The notes: a model not told the origin generated them from the letters alone. 64,000 bases of DNA from Phyllobacterium bourgognense (GCF_003337575.1 NZ_QPJM01000006.1:243839-307838); one strand, 5' to 3'. Positions 27,951 to 38,500 are shown, numbered from the stretch's first letter. Program-made: numbers and translations.

Positions 27951-28070
27951 CACTTGCCGGTGCGTCTCCTCCTCCCATTGCGCGCCCGCAAGTGTTCCCC
28001 TCTGGAGGTTTAGCCGGAAACGGCACCTTCAAAACTTAAGGCCGGGCAATTGTCCGGCCTCTTTTCTTTT
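27951..28070 (+). ncRNA. abcR: AbcR-type small RNA
   Basis: A ~120-nt RNA is predicted. Its first hairpin is CACTTGC (27951-27957) / GCAAGTG (27988-27994), displaying TCTCCTCCTCCCATT in the loop. Next is a single-stranded TTCCCCTCTGGAGG (27995-28008), a small GCCGGAAACGGC hairpin, and a terminator AGGCCGG / CCGGCCT (28039-28045, 28054-28060) with TCTTTTCTTTT. These are the M1 and M2 antisense motifs and shape of AbcR sRNAs, which silence many ABC-transporter and nutrient-uptake mRNAs with Hfq. Position next to the LsrB/VtlR-type gene agrees. Only one copy is here; many relatives carry two. Confidence 0.8.
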
Positions 28071-28166
28071 CAGGGGTGTGTTGATTCAGTTATTCGCTCT
28101 CATTTTGGATGACGCCATCACTGAGCGGTGCTATGTTCCAACAAAGTTGTAACAGGAGATCGGCAA

Positions 28167-28421
28167 ATGCGAAGTGCTGTCCGGAAAATGGGGAATTCCT
28201 CTGGAGTCATTATTCCCAAACCGTTCCTTATTGAAATAGGCTCGCAGCCGGGCGACGAAGTGGATTTACTTGTTGAAGATGGTCGCATCATTATTACTCC
28301 CGTCCGTGGTACGCCGCGTGCTGGCTGGGCCGAAGATGCGAAAAGGATTGCAGAAAACAATGACGACGCATTGGTGTGGCCTGAATTCCCGAATGAAGCC
28401 GACAGCGAATTGAAATGGTGA
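28167..28421 (+). CDS. MazE-like antitoxin (AbrB/SpoVT fold)
   Basis: An 84-residue protein with the AbrB-type swapped-hairpin domain (RSAVRKMGNSSGVIIPKPFL, EVDLLVEDGRIIITPV) and an acidic C-terminal tail expected to wrap the toxin. The start follows AACAGGAGAT. It overlaps the downstream mazF-like gene by 7 bp, the standard module layout, and probably autoregulates the pair. Confidence 0.9.
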   Translation: MRSAVRKMGNSSGVIIPKPFLIEIGSQPGDEVDLLVEDGRIIITPVRGTPRAGWAEDAKRIAENNDDALVWPEFPNEADSELKW

Positions 28422-28735
28422 ATCGCGGCGATGTGTGGCTAGTCAATCTCGACCCGACAATAGGCAGCGAAATCCAGAAAACCCGCCCTTGCCTTCTGAT
28501 TTCACCGCCAGAAATGCATGATCATCTGCGCACGGTGATTGCTGCTCCAATGACAACGTGCAGCCGTCCTGCCGGCTTTAGAGTAGCTCTGCGTTTTCAG
28601 GGCAAGGACGGCCTAGTGCTTCTCGATCAAATCCGTACAATCGACAAGCAGCGTCTTGTCAAGAAGTTGGGGCAGGTTTCCGGCGCCACGCTCAACAACA
28701 CCCTCGCGAAACTTAGAGCAGTGTTCGAAGAGTAG
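28415..28735 (+). CDS. MazF-like mRNA interferase toxin
   Basis: A 106-residue PemK/MazF toxin: VNRGDVWLVNLDPTIGSEIQKTRPCLLIS at the N-terminus with the catalytic Arg, VIAAPMTT and LLDQIRTIDKQRL in the conserved strands. MazF enzymes cut mRNA at short specific sites. It starts at ATG 28415, overlapping its antitoxin. It is convergent with a parDE-like module 102 bp away. Confidence 0.9.
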   Translation: MVNRGDVWLVNLDPTIGSEIQKTRPCLLISPPEMHDHLRTVIAAPMTTCSRPAGFRVALRFQGKDGLVLLDQIRTIDKQRLVKKLGQVSGATLNNTLAKLRAVFEE

Positions 28736-28837
28736 AGAAGGGGTGATCAGGTACGGTGGGCATCTCTGCCCGTTTTCTTTCCAGGTATCTAGACTAATCT
28801 CTTGGATGAGAGCGGTTTCTAGAGGGCATGAGAGGCT

Positions 28838-29200
28838 CTAGTCTTCGTTGCGGCGAAGTGCCCGGATCAATCTGCGTCTTGGCTCCATGTGCTCATGAAG
28901 CACACCCAGAATAACGACTTCCTTTTCACCTTTGGTCCCTTGCATCTCTTTGAAGTATATCAGGTGAGAGGCGCTGTGCCGTCGCTTGGAAACAAGTTCC
29001 AGATGTAAAGATCTGACTCCGTCTCTCAAGTCTTCGCGCGCGGTCGTCGAGGGACGGTGTGGGTCATCGGCGATAATCTTGACGCCATCACTGATGATTT
29101 TGGAGTATGTCTGAACCTGTTTGGCACCAAAGAGCTTATTTGTGCTTCTAAGTATCTCGGTTATATGAGTATCGGCCTCTCTCGTCAGACGGTACTTCAC
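28838..29200 (-). CDS. ParE/RelE-superfamily toxin
   Basis: A 120-residue basic protein: RLTREADTHITEILRSTNKLFGAKQVQTY followed by SLHLELVSKRRHSASHLIYF and VILGVLHEHMEPRRRL, as in ParE toxins that poison DNA gyrase. It is somewhat longer than usual at the C-terminus. It is translated from an ATGA overlap with its upstream antitoxin. Confidence 0.87.
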   Translation of the reverse strand: MKYRLTREADTHITEILRSTNKLFGAKQVQTYSKIISDGVKIIADDPHRPSTTAREDLRDGVRSLHLELVSKRRHSASHLIYFKEMQGTKGEKEVVILGVLHEHMEPRRRLIRALRRNED

Positions 29201-29460
29201 TCATCGTCCTCGGAAAGAACGTTCGCGGCAATTTCCTCTACGCTGCGGGCGGAAAAATCCCGGCGGTCCGCTTGTCCTATCCCGACATCGAGCTTACGTC
29301 GCAGAATTTCGATTTTCTCCCGCTCGATATCTCTATCTCGTCTCAGTGCCCGAAGGGCGTCACGGACGAGCTCGCTTGCTGACGCGTAGTCACCGCTGTT
29401 CAATTCGTCCGAGACAAACTCAGCCATTTCCGGCGTCAGATTTACGTTCATGGTAGGCAT
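29197..29460 (-). CDS. ParD-like antitoxin (ribbon-helix-helix)
   Basis: An 87-residue protein, MNVNLTPEMAEFVSDELNSGDYASASELVRDALRAL with the RHH fold, then a basic-acidic helical tail. The ATG at 29460 follows AAAGGAGGCCACC. Its stop overlaps the parE-like start (29197-29200). An inverted repeat across its promoter indicates self-repression. Confidence 0.9.
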   Translation of the reverse strand: MPTMNVNLTPEMAEFVSDELNSGDYASASELVRDALRALRRDRDIEREKIEILRRKLDVGIGQADRRDFSARSVEEIAANVLSEDDE

Positions 29461-29480
29461 GGTGGCCTCCTTTACGCAAA

Positions 29481-29513
29481 AATCTAGGGCATTGGCAAAA
29501 ATTGTCAATGCCC
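29481..29513 (-). promoter_or_regulatory. parDE promoter with operator
   Basis: On the minus strand TTGACA (29508-29503), 16 nt, TAGATT (29486-29481) forms a strong promoter. An 8-bp inverted repeat GGGCATTG (29487-29494) / CAATGCCC (29506-29513) covers the spacer, a fitting site for the RHH antitoxin. Confidence 0.65.
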
Positions 29514-29556
29514 CGCCGTGTCAGTTGGCCACCCGATTCGACCCCCATAGAACGTG

Positions 29557-30843
<1,287 letters not shown>

Positions 30844-31017
30844 TCACATTATGCAGTTTCTGTGCAGGGTGTGGCATCGAACGTTCAATACATCAGCAAT
30901 GTTTGAAGGATGCTTCAATCAAAATGATTGGACATATCGGCTCGTCGTGGGAATAGTCGCCCGCTAACCAAGCCGTCATTTGTGTGCCCGCACCGACGCT
31001 CTCAGGAGACCGCCACC

Positions 31018-31632
31018 ATGCCAGTACTTTATTCACAGCCTGATTCAGGAAATTGCTACAAGCCGCGGCTTTTAATGGCGAAATTGGCGATGCCTTTCGA
31101 GCACATTTCGATTTCTTCAACTGATGGTTCAACGCGTAAACCTGAATTCATGGCGAAGAATCCGAACGGCAAGGTGCCGTTGCTTGAGTTGGACGACGGA
31201 CGGTTTCTCGCAGAATCGAATGCCATCCTGCTTCATCTGGCGGAGGGCAGTCGCTTTGTTCCCGAGGATTCGTACGAGCGCGCATTGATGTATCAATGGC
31301 TGTTCTTCGAGCAATATACGCATGAGCCAAATATCGCCGTTCGGCGGGCGCTGCTGGTCTATCCGGAGCGAGCAAAGGATGCGACGCCCGAGCGCCTGGC
31401 AGCAACACTGGAGGGCGGCAACAAGGCATTGCTTGTAATGGAAAATCAACTGCAGAAGACGCCTTACTTCACAGGCAGCAACATCAGCGTCGCCGATATC
31501 GCACTTTATGCCTATACCCACGAAGCCAATCGCGGTGGATACGACCTCTCCGCCTATCCGTCGGTGGTAAAATGGCTGAGCCGCGTCGCAGGCGACGAGG
31601 GCCATGTTCCGATCACATGGCTGCCGGGTTAA
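31018..31632 (+). CDS. Glutathione S-transferase family protein
   Basis: A 204-residue GST. The thioredoxin-like domain (1-~80) has LYSQPDSGNCYKPRLLMAKL and the cis-proline NGKVPLLELDDGRFLAESNAI; the helical domain follows with YFTGSNISVADIALYAYTH. The N-terminal catalytic Ser/Cys is probably S10 or C13 of the nu/beta-like bacterial GSTs. The start follows CAGGAGACCGCC. A palindromic repeat starts directly after its stop codon. Confidence 0.9.
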   Translation: MPVLYSQPDSGNCYKPRLLMAKLAMPFEHISISSTDGSTRKPEFMAKNPNGKVPLLELDDGRFLAESNAILLHLAEGSRFVPEDSYERALMYQWLFFEQYTHEPNIAVRRALLVYPERAKDATPERLAATLEGGNKALLVMENQLQKTPYFTGSNISVADIALYAYTHEANRGGYDLSAYPSVVKWLSRVAGDEGHVPITWLPG

Positions 31633-31772
31633 GAGCCTGTCTGAAAGTCTACTGCGACGGTCACATAGCGCGATTTTCTGCGCTTCCGGTGCTCACGGAC
31701 CAAAGTCCGCTGCGCTTCGGTTCTCGAATACCACGCCATCTGACTCGTCGCAGCGACTTTCAATACAGGCTC
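31633..31772 (+). repeat. RIME-like palindromic element, copy 1
   Basis: A 140-bp imperfect palindrome with outer arms GAGCCTGT / ACAGGCTC. It contains TTTTCTGCGCTTCCGGTGCTCACG, a centre GGACCAAAGTCC, GCTGCGCTTCGGTTCTCG and a right arm CGTCGCAGCGACTTTC. It begins immediately after the GST stop (TAA 31630-31632). Three related copies lie at 41.2, 61.7 and 62.4 kb, all in the same orientation. Confidence 0.85.
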
Positions 31773-31780
31773 TAAAACGA

Positions 31781-31807
31781 AAAAGGCGGGATGAAATCCC
31801 GCCTTTT
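31781..31807. terminator. Bidirectional terminator between GST and csp
   Basis: A perfect 12-bp stem AAAAGGCGGGAT / ATCCCGCCTTTT (31781-31792, 31796-31807) with a GAA loop and T-runs on both strands. It separates the convergent GST (+) and cold-shock (-) genes. Confidence 0.85.
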
Positions 31808-31851
31808 AAATTCATGTGCGTTCAGAAATCAGACGATTCCCGTATTTGTTA

Positions 31852-32064
31852 TCAGCCAGCAACGCTAAGGTTGTCAGCGGACGACTTGCCCGAACGACGG
31901 TCCTGTACGATCTCGTAATTGACCTTCTGGCCATCATTGAGACCGCGCAAACCTGCGCGTTCAACAGCGGAGATATGGACGAATACGTCTGCACCGCCAG
32001 TATCAGGCTGGATGAAACCGTAGCCCTTGGTGCCGTTGAACCATTTCACTGTTCCCGTAGCCAT
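31852..32064 (-). CDS. Cold-shock family protein (CspA-like), second copy
   Basis: A 70-residue single OB-fold protein with RNP1 (KGYGFI) and RNP2 (VFVHIS). It starts after GAAAGGAATTTCCC. It differs from the 5-kb copy at about half the positions and ends SSADNLSVAG, so it is a paralog rather than a recent duplicate. Confidence 0.95.
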   Translation of the reverse strand: MATGTVKWFNGTKGYGFIQPDTGGADVFVHISAVERAGLRGLNDGQKVNYEIVQDRRSGKSSADNLSVAG

Positions 32065-32397
32065 GGGAAATTCCTTTCAGATATATAAGACAGGCAGCAA
32101 GCACATTTGCGGCCCAGGGAATCGAACCTATGCAATGGAGTTCATCAGGAAGCGCAACAGGTTACGCAGGTCGCAAAGTCACTCGACCGATAAAATCGAT
32201 GCGGATTACATATGACAGAATTTGCCCCAAAACAAGCCGTATTGAAATGGGTTTATCGTCAGGGTTAAGTGCGGCGGGTTGCATAGGCAAATTTTGCCCC
32301 TACATTCCTTGTTGAATTTCAGCACAGTATCCGACGTGTTTTCATAGTAGATGCTAATGTGAACTGGCCGAATCGCGGTCGTCCACGGGGGAGACTC
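32065..32397. other. 333-bp divergent intergenic region
   Basis: It separates the cold-shock gene (-) and the ABC protein (+). It should hold the csp leader and the ABC promoter. A fragment at ~32119-32136 reads on the minus strand as a tRNA T-arm-like TTCGATTCCC, but no tRNA can be folded around it. I found nothing else that I can support. Confidence 0.45.
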
Positions 32398-34182
32398 ATG
32401 GCGGAGCAGAAACCAAGCCGATCCACAGCCACCTCGGTCGCGGGCGAAGTGGAAGCCGGACTGCTCTCCCAGTTGCGCGTGATATTGGATATCTATTGGA
32501 TATCGCCGGTCCGCAACCGCCTGATTCTCATGATACTCGGCGTTGTCAGTATCATCATCGTCACATCGGCGGGCCAGGTGCTGCTGAACCGCTGGAATGT
32601 GCCTTTTTACGATTCACTGTCGCGTCGCGATTTCCCTGCTTTTGTCGACCAGCTGATGGTGTTTTTCGCAATCGCCTCGGTTCTTCTTGTTTTCAACGTC
32701 GCTCAGACCTGGCTGAATCAGATGACGCGGCTCAAGCTGCGCGAGGGACTGACCCGTGATCTGGTCGGTGAATGGCTGGAGCCGCGCAGGGCATTCAAGC
32801 TCTCGAATTCTGGACCAATCGGCGTCAACCCCGACCAGCGTCTGCATGAGGATGCGCGGCATCTTTCGGAAATGTCGACTGATCTCGGGTTTGGATTGTT
32901 GCAGGCCACGATATTGCTCGTGAGTTTCATCGGCGTCCTATGGACGTTCTCCAGCGGTTTCGTGTTCAATGTCTATGGTTATAGCTTTTCCATCCCAGGC
33001 TACATGGTCTGGGCCGCTATTCTCTATGCCGCATCTGCATCATGGCTCAGTTGGCTCGTCGGACGTAAATTGATCCGGTACAACGCGGACCGCTACCAAA
33101 AAGAGTCCGAGCTCCGTTTTTCGCTGATGCGGGTCAACGAGCATATCGATGCGATTTCGCTCTATAGAGGAGAGGCCGATGAGAATCGCCGCATCGGATT
33201 TGACATCGACAGCCTTCTCTCTGCAATCCGCTTGTTGGTCACGGCGCTGACACAGCTGACCTGGGTCACCTCCGGTTATGGCTGGATCACCATTGTCGCG
33301 CCCATTCTCGTGGCGGCACCCGTCTACTTTGCCGGAAACCTGTCTTTTGGCGGGTTGATGGCAGCAATCGGGGCCTTCAACCAGGTGCACGATGCCTTGA
33401 AATGGTTCGTCAATAATTTCGGCGCCATCGCCGACTGGCGCGCCACGCTACTGCGTGTGACCTCGTTCCGGCAGGCAGTGCAGGCGACCGATATTAAAAA
33501 CAGCGTCGAACAACGGATCAAGTTCACGCAGTCGGAGACAAATGAGATCGTCCTCGACAAACTGAAGATCACTGCCCCGCGCGAGACAGTTCGCCTGAAG
33601 GAGAAGAAGGCCGTGGTCAAGGAGGGCGAGCGCGTGTTGATCACCAGCGAACCCGGGATCGACAGAACCCTGCTCTTTCGAGCCATGGCCGGTCTCTGGC
33701 CCTGGGGGGCGGGATCCGTCAGTCTGCCTGCGAATACCAACATTCTTTTTATGCCGCGCCTGCCTTATTTCCCTCCAGGCAGCTTGCGGGAGGCTATGTC
33801 CTACCCTGTCGGCAAAGACGGATTCTCCGATGAGGAACTTGTTTCGGCGCTACACGAGCTGGGCTTGACCCGGCTCGAACCGATGCTCGACTTCAGGGCG
33901 CGCTGGGACAGGGAATTGAGCGACGATGAACAGCGGTCTCTCGCTTTCGCGCGGCTCAAACTGCATAAACCGACTTGGGTCGTTATCGATGAGGCGCTCG
34001 ATGGCATGGAGAAGGACGCCTACGAACGGGTTACCGCTGTGCTACGCGATGACCTCGCCAAATCGACTGTTGTCCATATCGGGCGTGAGGACAAAAACGA
34101 TCATGTCTTCTCGAAGGTGCTGCATTTCGTTAGCGACCCATCCGGCCATGGATTGGAAGAAGAGGGTATTGCAGGCGTTTGA
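32398..34182 (+). CDS. SbmA/BacA-like ABC transporter with degenerate ATPase domain
   Basis: A 594-residue fused permease-ATPase of the ABCD-like/BacA-related family. Residues ~40-330 form the six-helix membrane domain (LLNRWNVPFYDSLSRRDFPAF and the later KLIRYNADRYQKE match SbmA/BacA proteins). The NBD is degenerate. Walker A is SEPGIDRT (417-424), with Asp for Gly and Arg for the essential Lys. The signature is LSDDEQR instead of LSGGEQ; Walker B WVVIDEALDG is kept. Relatives import peptides or affect very-long-chain fatty acids. The start follows GGGGGAGACTC. Confidence 0.88.
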   Translation: MAEQKPSRSTATSVAGEVEAGLLSQLRVILDIYWISPVRNRLILMILGVVSIIIVTSAGQVLLNRWNVPFYDSLSRRDFPAFVDQLMVFFAIASVLLVFNVAQTWLNQMTRLKLREGLTRDLVGEWLEPRRAFKLSNSGPIGVNPDQRLHEDARHLSEMSTDLGFGLLQATILLVSFIGVLWTFSSGFVFNVYGYSFSIPGYMVWAAILYAASASWLSWLVGRKLIRYNADRYQKESELRFSLMRVNEHIDAISLYRGEADENRRIGFDIDSLLSAIRLLVTALTQLTWVTSGYGWITIVAPILVAAPVYFAGNLSFGGLMAAIGAFNQVHDALKWFVNNFGAIADWRATLLRVTSFRQAVQATDIKNSVEQRIKFTQSETNEIVLDKLKITAPRETVRLKEKKAVVKEGERVLITSEPGIDRTLLFRAMAGLWPWGAGSVSLPANTNILFMPRLPYFPPGSLREAMSYPVGKDGFSDEELVSALHELGLTRLEPMLDFRARWDRELSDDEQRSLAFARLKLHKPTWVVIDEALDGMEKDAYERVTAVLRDDLAKSTVVHIGREDKNDHVFSKVLHFVSDPSGHGLEEEGIAGV

Positions 34183-34202
34183 ATGGTCGGATTGCGAGAC
34201 GC

Positions 34203-34601
34203 TTAAATCCAATTCTCGGTCAAAACCCCGGGCATGCGCGTAAATTCGCGCATATTGTTGGTCACAACAACCAGTCCTTCGCTACGCGCGTGACCACCTA
34301 TCTGCATATCATGCGATCCACACGGAGTTCCGGCTCGTTCAAGGTCTGCACGTATCTGTCCGTAGTGCACTGCCGCACCTGCAGCGAAAGGCAGTACTTC
34401 CAGCCGACTGACGAAGTGTTCGATCGCTCTCAAATTTTCAACGGTGCGGGCTGATTTCTCCGCTCCATAATGCATTTCGCCGAGCGTGATGCTGGATATG
34501 CATAGCTGTTCCGCGAGTGCATTGAACTTCTCTCGCAACTGAAGAGGATAGTTTTTCATTACGTAGATGCAGATATTTGTATCCAGCATATACCGTAGCA
34601 T
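34203..34601 (-). CDS. VapC-like PIN-domain ribonuclease toxin
   Basis: A 132-residue PIN protein with the acidic set D7 (YMLDTNICI), E42 (LGEMHYG) and D99 (GSHDMQIGGHA) plus VVTNNMREF. These bind Mg for RNA cleavage. Its start overlaps the antitoxin stop by one base (TAATG), indicating coupled translation. Confidence 0.93.
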   Translation of the reverse strand: MLRYMLDTNICIYVMKNYPLQLREKFNALAEQLCISSITLGEMHYGAEKSARTVENLRAIEHFVSRLEVLPFAAGAAVHYGQIRADLERAGTPCGSHDMQIGGHARSEGLVVVTNNMREFTRMPGVLTENWI

Positions 34602-34834
34602 TAGAGCAATTCGCGATCTTCGACCGCAGGCTGTTCGCGTTCACTCATAAAGTCGTTGCTCAAACGCGGTCCCTGCGTAAAAAGATCATCCCAACGCTTG
34701 CCTTGAGGAACCACAAGGCGACCCTGGCCGATTTTAAGGATATCCACTTGGTGCACGTCTTCGGGAAAAGCGACTGCTTTCGGCAAGCGGACGGCCTGAC
34801 TGCGATTGGTCGTAAAAACGGTGGAGCTGGTCAT
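34601..34834 (-). CDS. VapB-like antitoxin
   Basis: A 77-residue AbrB-fold antitoxin, TNRSQAVRLPKAVAFPEDV at the N-terminus (TxRSQAVRLP is the VapB signature) and an acidic C-terminal tail. It is the first gene of the vapBC-like pair. A 31-bp palindrome lies 8 bp upstream of its start. Confidence 0.92.
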   Translation of the reverse strand: MTSSTVFTTNRSQAVRLPKAVAFPEDVHQVDILKIGQGRLVVPQGKRWDDLFTQGPRLSNDFMSEREQPAVEDRELL

Positions 34835-34841
34835 GGTGAAT

Positions 34842-34872
34842 CCTATGTACATCCCATTGGGATATACATAGG
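34842..34872. promoter_or_regulatory. vapBC operator palindrome
   Basis: CCTATGTA, C, ATCCCA, TT, GGGATaTACATAGG form a near-perfect 31-bp palindrome directly before vapB. This is the expected place and form for VapBC-complex binding. Confidence 0.75.
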
Positions 34873-34921
34873 ATACTGCTCGGAAAATGGCAAGACGACG
34901 ACGTCCTTGATTGGCAGAACG

Positions 34922-37900
34922 TCAGAGAAAATAATCCTGCAGCGGCCTCACTTCTAGCGATCCGGCCTTCAGCGCGGCAATAGCTTCGGCGACTGCGTCG
35001 GCTCCCGACAGCGTTGTGTAATACGGCACCTTCTGCATCAACGTCGCACGGCGGAGTGATTTCGAATCCGAGATCGCCTTGGCACTGTCGGTAGTGTTGA
35101 AGACCAATTGCACTTGACGGTTGCGGATGGCGTCCTCCACATGCGGGCGACCTTCCTGCACCTTGTTGATTTTCTGGGCTTCAACACCATTTTCGCCGAG
35201 GAAGCGAGCGGTGCCGCCGGTGGCAAGGATTTTGAACCCCAATGCCGCCAGACGTTTCACAGGCGCGAGAATGCGTTGCTTGTCTTCGTCACGCACCGAT
35301 ACGAACAGCGTTCCGTCGCGCGGCAGGTCGACACCGGCGCCAAGCTGTGACTTGGCGAAGGCCAAGGCATAATCGTAGTCGAGCCCCATGACTTCGCCGG
35401 TCGAGCGCATTTCCGGTCCGAGCAATGTGTCGACGCCGGGAAAACGTGCGAAAGGAAACACGGCTTCTTTTACCGCGATGTGTTTGCGCGCCGTCGTCGA
35501 AGGTTTGCCACCATAATTGGCCAGTGCTTGATCCAGCGTTTCGCCAGCCATGATACGCGCCGCAACTTTAGCAATCGGCGTACCGATGGTCTTGGCGACG
35601 AAGGGGACTGTGCGTGAGGCACGTGGATTGACTTCAAGCACATAGATCGTGCCGTTCTTGATGGCGTATTGGACGTTCATCAGGCCGACGACGTTGAGTG
35701 ATTTGGCGAGCGCAGCGGTTTGCTTTTCGAGTTCGGCGACGGTTTCGGTCGATAGCGAGTGCACCGGAAGGGAACAGGCGCTGTCGCCGGAATGAATGCC
35801 GGCCTCTTCGATGTGCTCCATGATGCCGGAGATCCACGTATTCTTGCCGTCGCAGAGGCAGTCCACGTCGACCTCGATTGCTTCGCTCAGATAGCGGTCA
35901 AAGAGAAGCGGGTTTTTGCCGAGCAGCGTGTTGATCTGGCCTGTCTTGTCGTTCGGATATTTCTGCTTGATATCCTCGGGCACGAGTTCCGGCACCGTAT
36001 CGAGCAGATAACTCTGCAGGCCGCGTTCATCATGGATGATCTGCATCGCCCGGCCGCCCAAAACATAGGACGGGCGAACGACGAGCGGAAAGCCAAGTTC
36101 GCCGGCTATGGTGCGAGCCTGTTCAACGGAATAGGCGATGCCGTTCTTCGGCTGGGCAAGGTCGAGTTTGATCAGGAGCTTCTGGAACCGGTCGCGATCC
36201 TCGGCAAGATCGATAGCATCGGGGGAGGTGCCGAGTATCGGGATGCCGGCTTTCTCAAGGGCATCCGCAAGCTTCAGCGGGGTCTGACCGCCAAACTGGA
36301 CGATGACACCGTGCAGCGTACCGGCCGTCTGTTCGGCGCGCAGGATTTCCAACACGTCTTCGGCCGTCAGCGGTTCGAAATAGAGCCGGTCCGACGTGTC
36401 GTAGTCCGTCGAGACAGTCTCCGGATTGCAGTTGATCATGATCGCTTCGTAGCCAGCATCACGCAGGGCAAAGGCCGCATGGCAGCAGCAATAGTCGAAC
36501 TCGATACCCTGGCCAATGCGGTTCGGACCGCCGCCGAGGATCACAACTTTCTTTCGATCGGAGACCTGGGCCTCGGAGGCGAGCGCTCCGGCGAATGGCA
36601 CTTCATAGGTCGAGTACATGTAAGCGGTCGGCGAAGCAAATTCGGCGGCGCAGGTATCGATACGCTTGAAGACCGGATGAACATCGAGCTTGTGGCGCAG
36701 CCTGGTGACTTCGCTGGGTTCGATTCTGGCGAGGCTGGCAAGGCGCGCATCGGAAAAGCCCATGCCTTTCAACATACGCAGGTTCTGCGCATCCTGCGGC
36801 AGGCCATGCTCGCGCACGCGTTCTTCCGTCGCGATAATCTCCGCCATCTGTTCCAGGAACCATGGATCGATCTTGCAGCCTTCGTGAACTTCCTCGACAG
36901 AGAGGCCAAGACGCAGGGCCTGGCCGACCATGCGCAGACGGTCCGGTGTCGGCACACCGATGGCGGCACGGATGGCATTGTTGTCATTGCCTTCGCCAAG
37001 CCCGGGGATAGCGATTTCATCGAGACCTGTGAGACCAGTCTCAAGACCGCGCAGCGCTTTTTGCAGCGATTCCTTGAAGGTGCGGCCAATGGCCATGACT
37101 TCGCCGACCGATTTCATTGCGGTCGTCAGCGTCGGTTCGGCGCCTGGGAACTTTTCGAAAGCGAAGCGCGGGATCTTGGTGACGACATAGTCGATGGAAG
37201 GCTCGAATGAAGCGGGAGTGGCTCCGCCGGTAATGTCGTTGTCGAGCTCGTCCAGCGTGTAACCGACGGCAAGTTTCGCGGCGATCTTGGCGATCGGGAA
37301 GCCTGTTGCCTTCGAAGCGAGGGCGGAGGAACGCGACACGCGCGGGTTCATTTCGATGACGATCAGACGGCCATTTTCGGGATTGACCGCGAACTGCACA
37401 TTGGAGCCGCCGGTCTCGACACCGATCTCGCGCAGCACCGCGATCGAGGCGTTGCGCATGATCTGGTATTCCTTGTCCGTCAGGGTCAAGGCAGGGGCGA
37501 CGGTGATGGAGTCGCCGGTATGGACGCCCATCGGATCGATGTTTTCGATGGAACAGATGATGATGCAGTTATCCGCCTTGTCGCGGACAACCTCCATCTC
37601 GTATTCCTTCCAGCCGAGGACGGATTCTTCGATCAGGACTTCGGTCGTCGGCGACGCATCGAGACCGCTGCCAATGATCTCGTAGAACTCGGTGCGATTG
37701 TAGGCGATGCCGCCGCCGGTACCGCCCATGGTGAAGGACGGGCGAATAATAGCGGGAAGCCCGACGTGATCGAGCGCCGCACCTGCCATGCCCAGCGCAT
37801 GGGAAACATAGCGCTGCTTGCGGTCGCCTTCGCCAAGTTGCCATTCGGTCTCAAGCTTGTCCAAAGCCGCGTCGAGTTCGGCGCCGGAATATCTGGCTTT

Positions 37901-38407
37901 TACTGCTTCGCGCTGCTCCTGGTGCAACTTGCGGTCATGGTCCTTGACTTCGGTGGCATTGGCCAACATGGATTTAGGCGTTTCGAGACCGATCTTGGCC
38001 ATCGCCTCGCGGAAAAGCGCGCGGTCCTCGGCCTTATCAATAGCCTCGGCGTTGGCGCCGATCATCTCGACATTGTAGCGGTCAAGTACACCCATGCGAC
38101 GAAGCGATAGCGCGGTGTTGAGCGCAGTCTGTCCGCCCATCGTCGGCAGTAGCGCGTCGGGGCGTTCCTTGGCGATGATCTTGGCAACAACTTCCGGGGT
38201 GATCGGCTCGATATAAGTGGCGTCCGCCAACTCCGGATCGGTCATGATCGTTGCCGGATTGGAATTGACGAGGATAACGCGATAACCCTCTTCCTTAAGT
38301 GCCTTGCAGGCCTGTGTGCCGGAATAATCGAATTCGCATGCCTGACCGATGATGATCGGACCTGCGCCGATAATCAGAATAGATTTGATGTCGGTGCGTT
38401 TTGGCAT
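34922..38407 (-). CDS. carB: Carbamoyl-phosphate synthase large subunit
   Basis: A 1161-residue duplicated ATP-grasp enzyme making carbamoyl phosphate from bicarbonate, ammonia (from CarA) and 2 ATP, for arginine and pyrimidines. The first half begins [24 protein letters not shown] and the second half [22 protein letters not shown]; both ATP-grasp sites have ENIDPMGVH / [14 protein letters not shown] motifs. A C-terminal MGS allosteric domain (~1010-1140) binds UMP/ornithine. Unlike E. coli, carA is 5 kb away rather than adjacent. Its leader contains a terminator-like hairpin. Confidence 0.98.
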   Translation of the reverse strand: MPKRTDIKSILIIGAGPIIIGQACEFDYSGTQACKALKEEGYRVILVNSNPATIMTDPELADATYIEPITPEVVAKIIAKERPDALLPTMGGQTALNTALSLRRMGVLDRYNVEMIGANAEAIDKAEDRALFREAMAKIGLETPKSMLANATEVKDHDRKLHQEQREAVKARYSGAELDAALDKLETEWQLGEGDRKQRYVSHALGMAGAALDHVGLPAIIRPSFTMGGTGGGIAYNRTEFYEIIGSGLDASPTTEVLIEESVLGWKEYEMEVVRDKADNCIIICSIENIDPMGVHTGDSITVAPALTLTDKEYQIMRNASIAVLREIGVETGGSNVQFAVNPENGRLIVIEMNPRVSRSSALASKATGFPIAKIAAKLAVGYTLDELDNDITGGATPASFEPSIDYVVTKIPRFAFEKFPGAEPTLTTAMKSVGEVMAIGRTFKESLQKALRGLETGLTGLDEIAIPGLGEGNDNNAIRAAIGVPTPDRLRMVGQALRLGLSVEEVHEGCKIDPWFLEQMAEIIATEERVREHGLPQDAQNLRMLKGMGFSDARLASLARIEPSEVTRLRHKLDVHPVFKRIDTCAAEFASPTAYMYSTYEVPFAGALASEAQVSDRKKVVILGGGPNRIGQGIEFDYCCCHAAFALRDAGYEAIMINCNPETVSTDYDTSDRLYFEPLTAEDVLEILRAEQTAGTLHGVIVQFGGQTPLKLADALEKAGIPILGTSPDAIDLAEDRDRFQKLLIKLDLAQPKNGIAYSVEQARTIAGELGFPLVVRPSYVLGGRAMQIIHDERGLQSYLLDTVPELVPEDIKQKYPNDKTGQINTLLGKNPLLFDRYLSEAIEVDVDCLCDGKNTWISGIMEHIEEAGIHSGDSACSLPVHSLSTETVAELEKQTAALAKSLNVVGLMNVQYAIKNGTIYVLEVNPRASRTVPFVAKTIGTPIAKVAARIMAGETLDQALANYGGKPSTTARKHIAVKEAVFPFARFPGVDTLLGPEMRSTGEVMGLDYDYALAFAKSQLGAGVDLPRDGTLFVSVRDEDKQRILAPVKRLAALGFKILATGGTARFLGENGVEAQKINKVQEGRPHVEDAIRNRQVQLVFNTTDSAKAISDSKSLRRATLMQKVPYYTTLSGADAVAEAIAALKAGSLEVRPLQDYFL

Positions 38408-38436
38408 GTTCGGTTCCTATCAATAGCGTGCTGCAC

Positions 38437-38464
38437 AAAAAACCGCACGGTTTTGACCGTACGG
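38437..38464 (-). terminator. Terminator-like hairpin in the carB leader
   Basis: Read on the minus strand, CCGTACGGT pairs with ACCGTGCGG around a CAAA loop (one G-U pair) and is followed by six T (38442-38437). It ends about 30 nt before the carB ATG and lies downstream of a likely promoter, so it is inside the carB transcript. It may be an attenuator. Confidence 0.6.
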
Positions 38465-38500
38465 GCAGGCATATAATTCCAAATGCGAGGCTAAGGCTGC

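Noticed and set aside
31633..31772. Idea that the ~145-bp palindromes are CRISPR repeats or transposon ends
   Set aside because: Copies are far apart, there are no spacers, no cas genes and no transposase or target duplication could be seen.
32119..32145. tRNA T-arm-like GGTTCGATTCCC on the minus strand
   Set aside because: No acceptor, D- or anticodon arm can be placed upstream; at best a tRNA fragment, not a gene.
35759..37210. 483-codon plus-strand open frame inside carB
   Set aside because: It is antisense to intact carB motifs, has no RBS, and its composition is that of a codon shadow.
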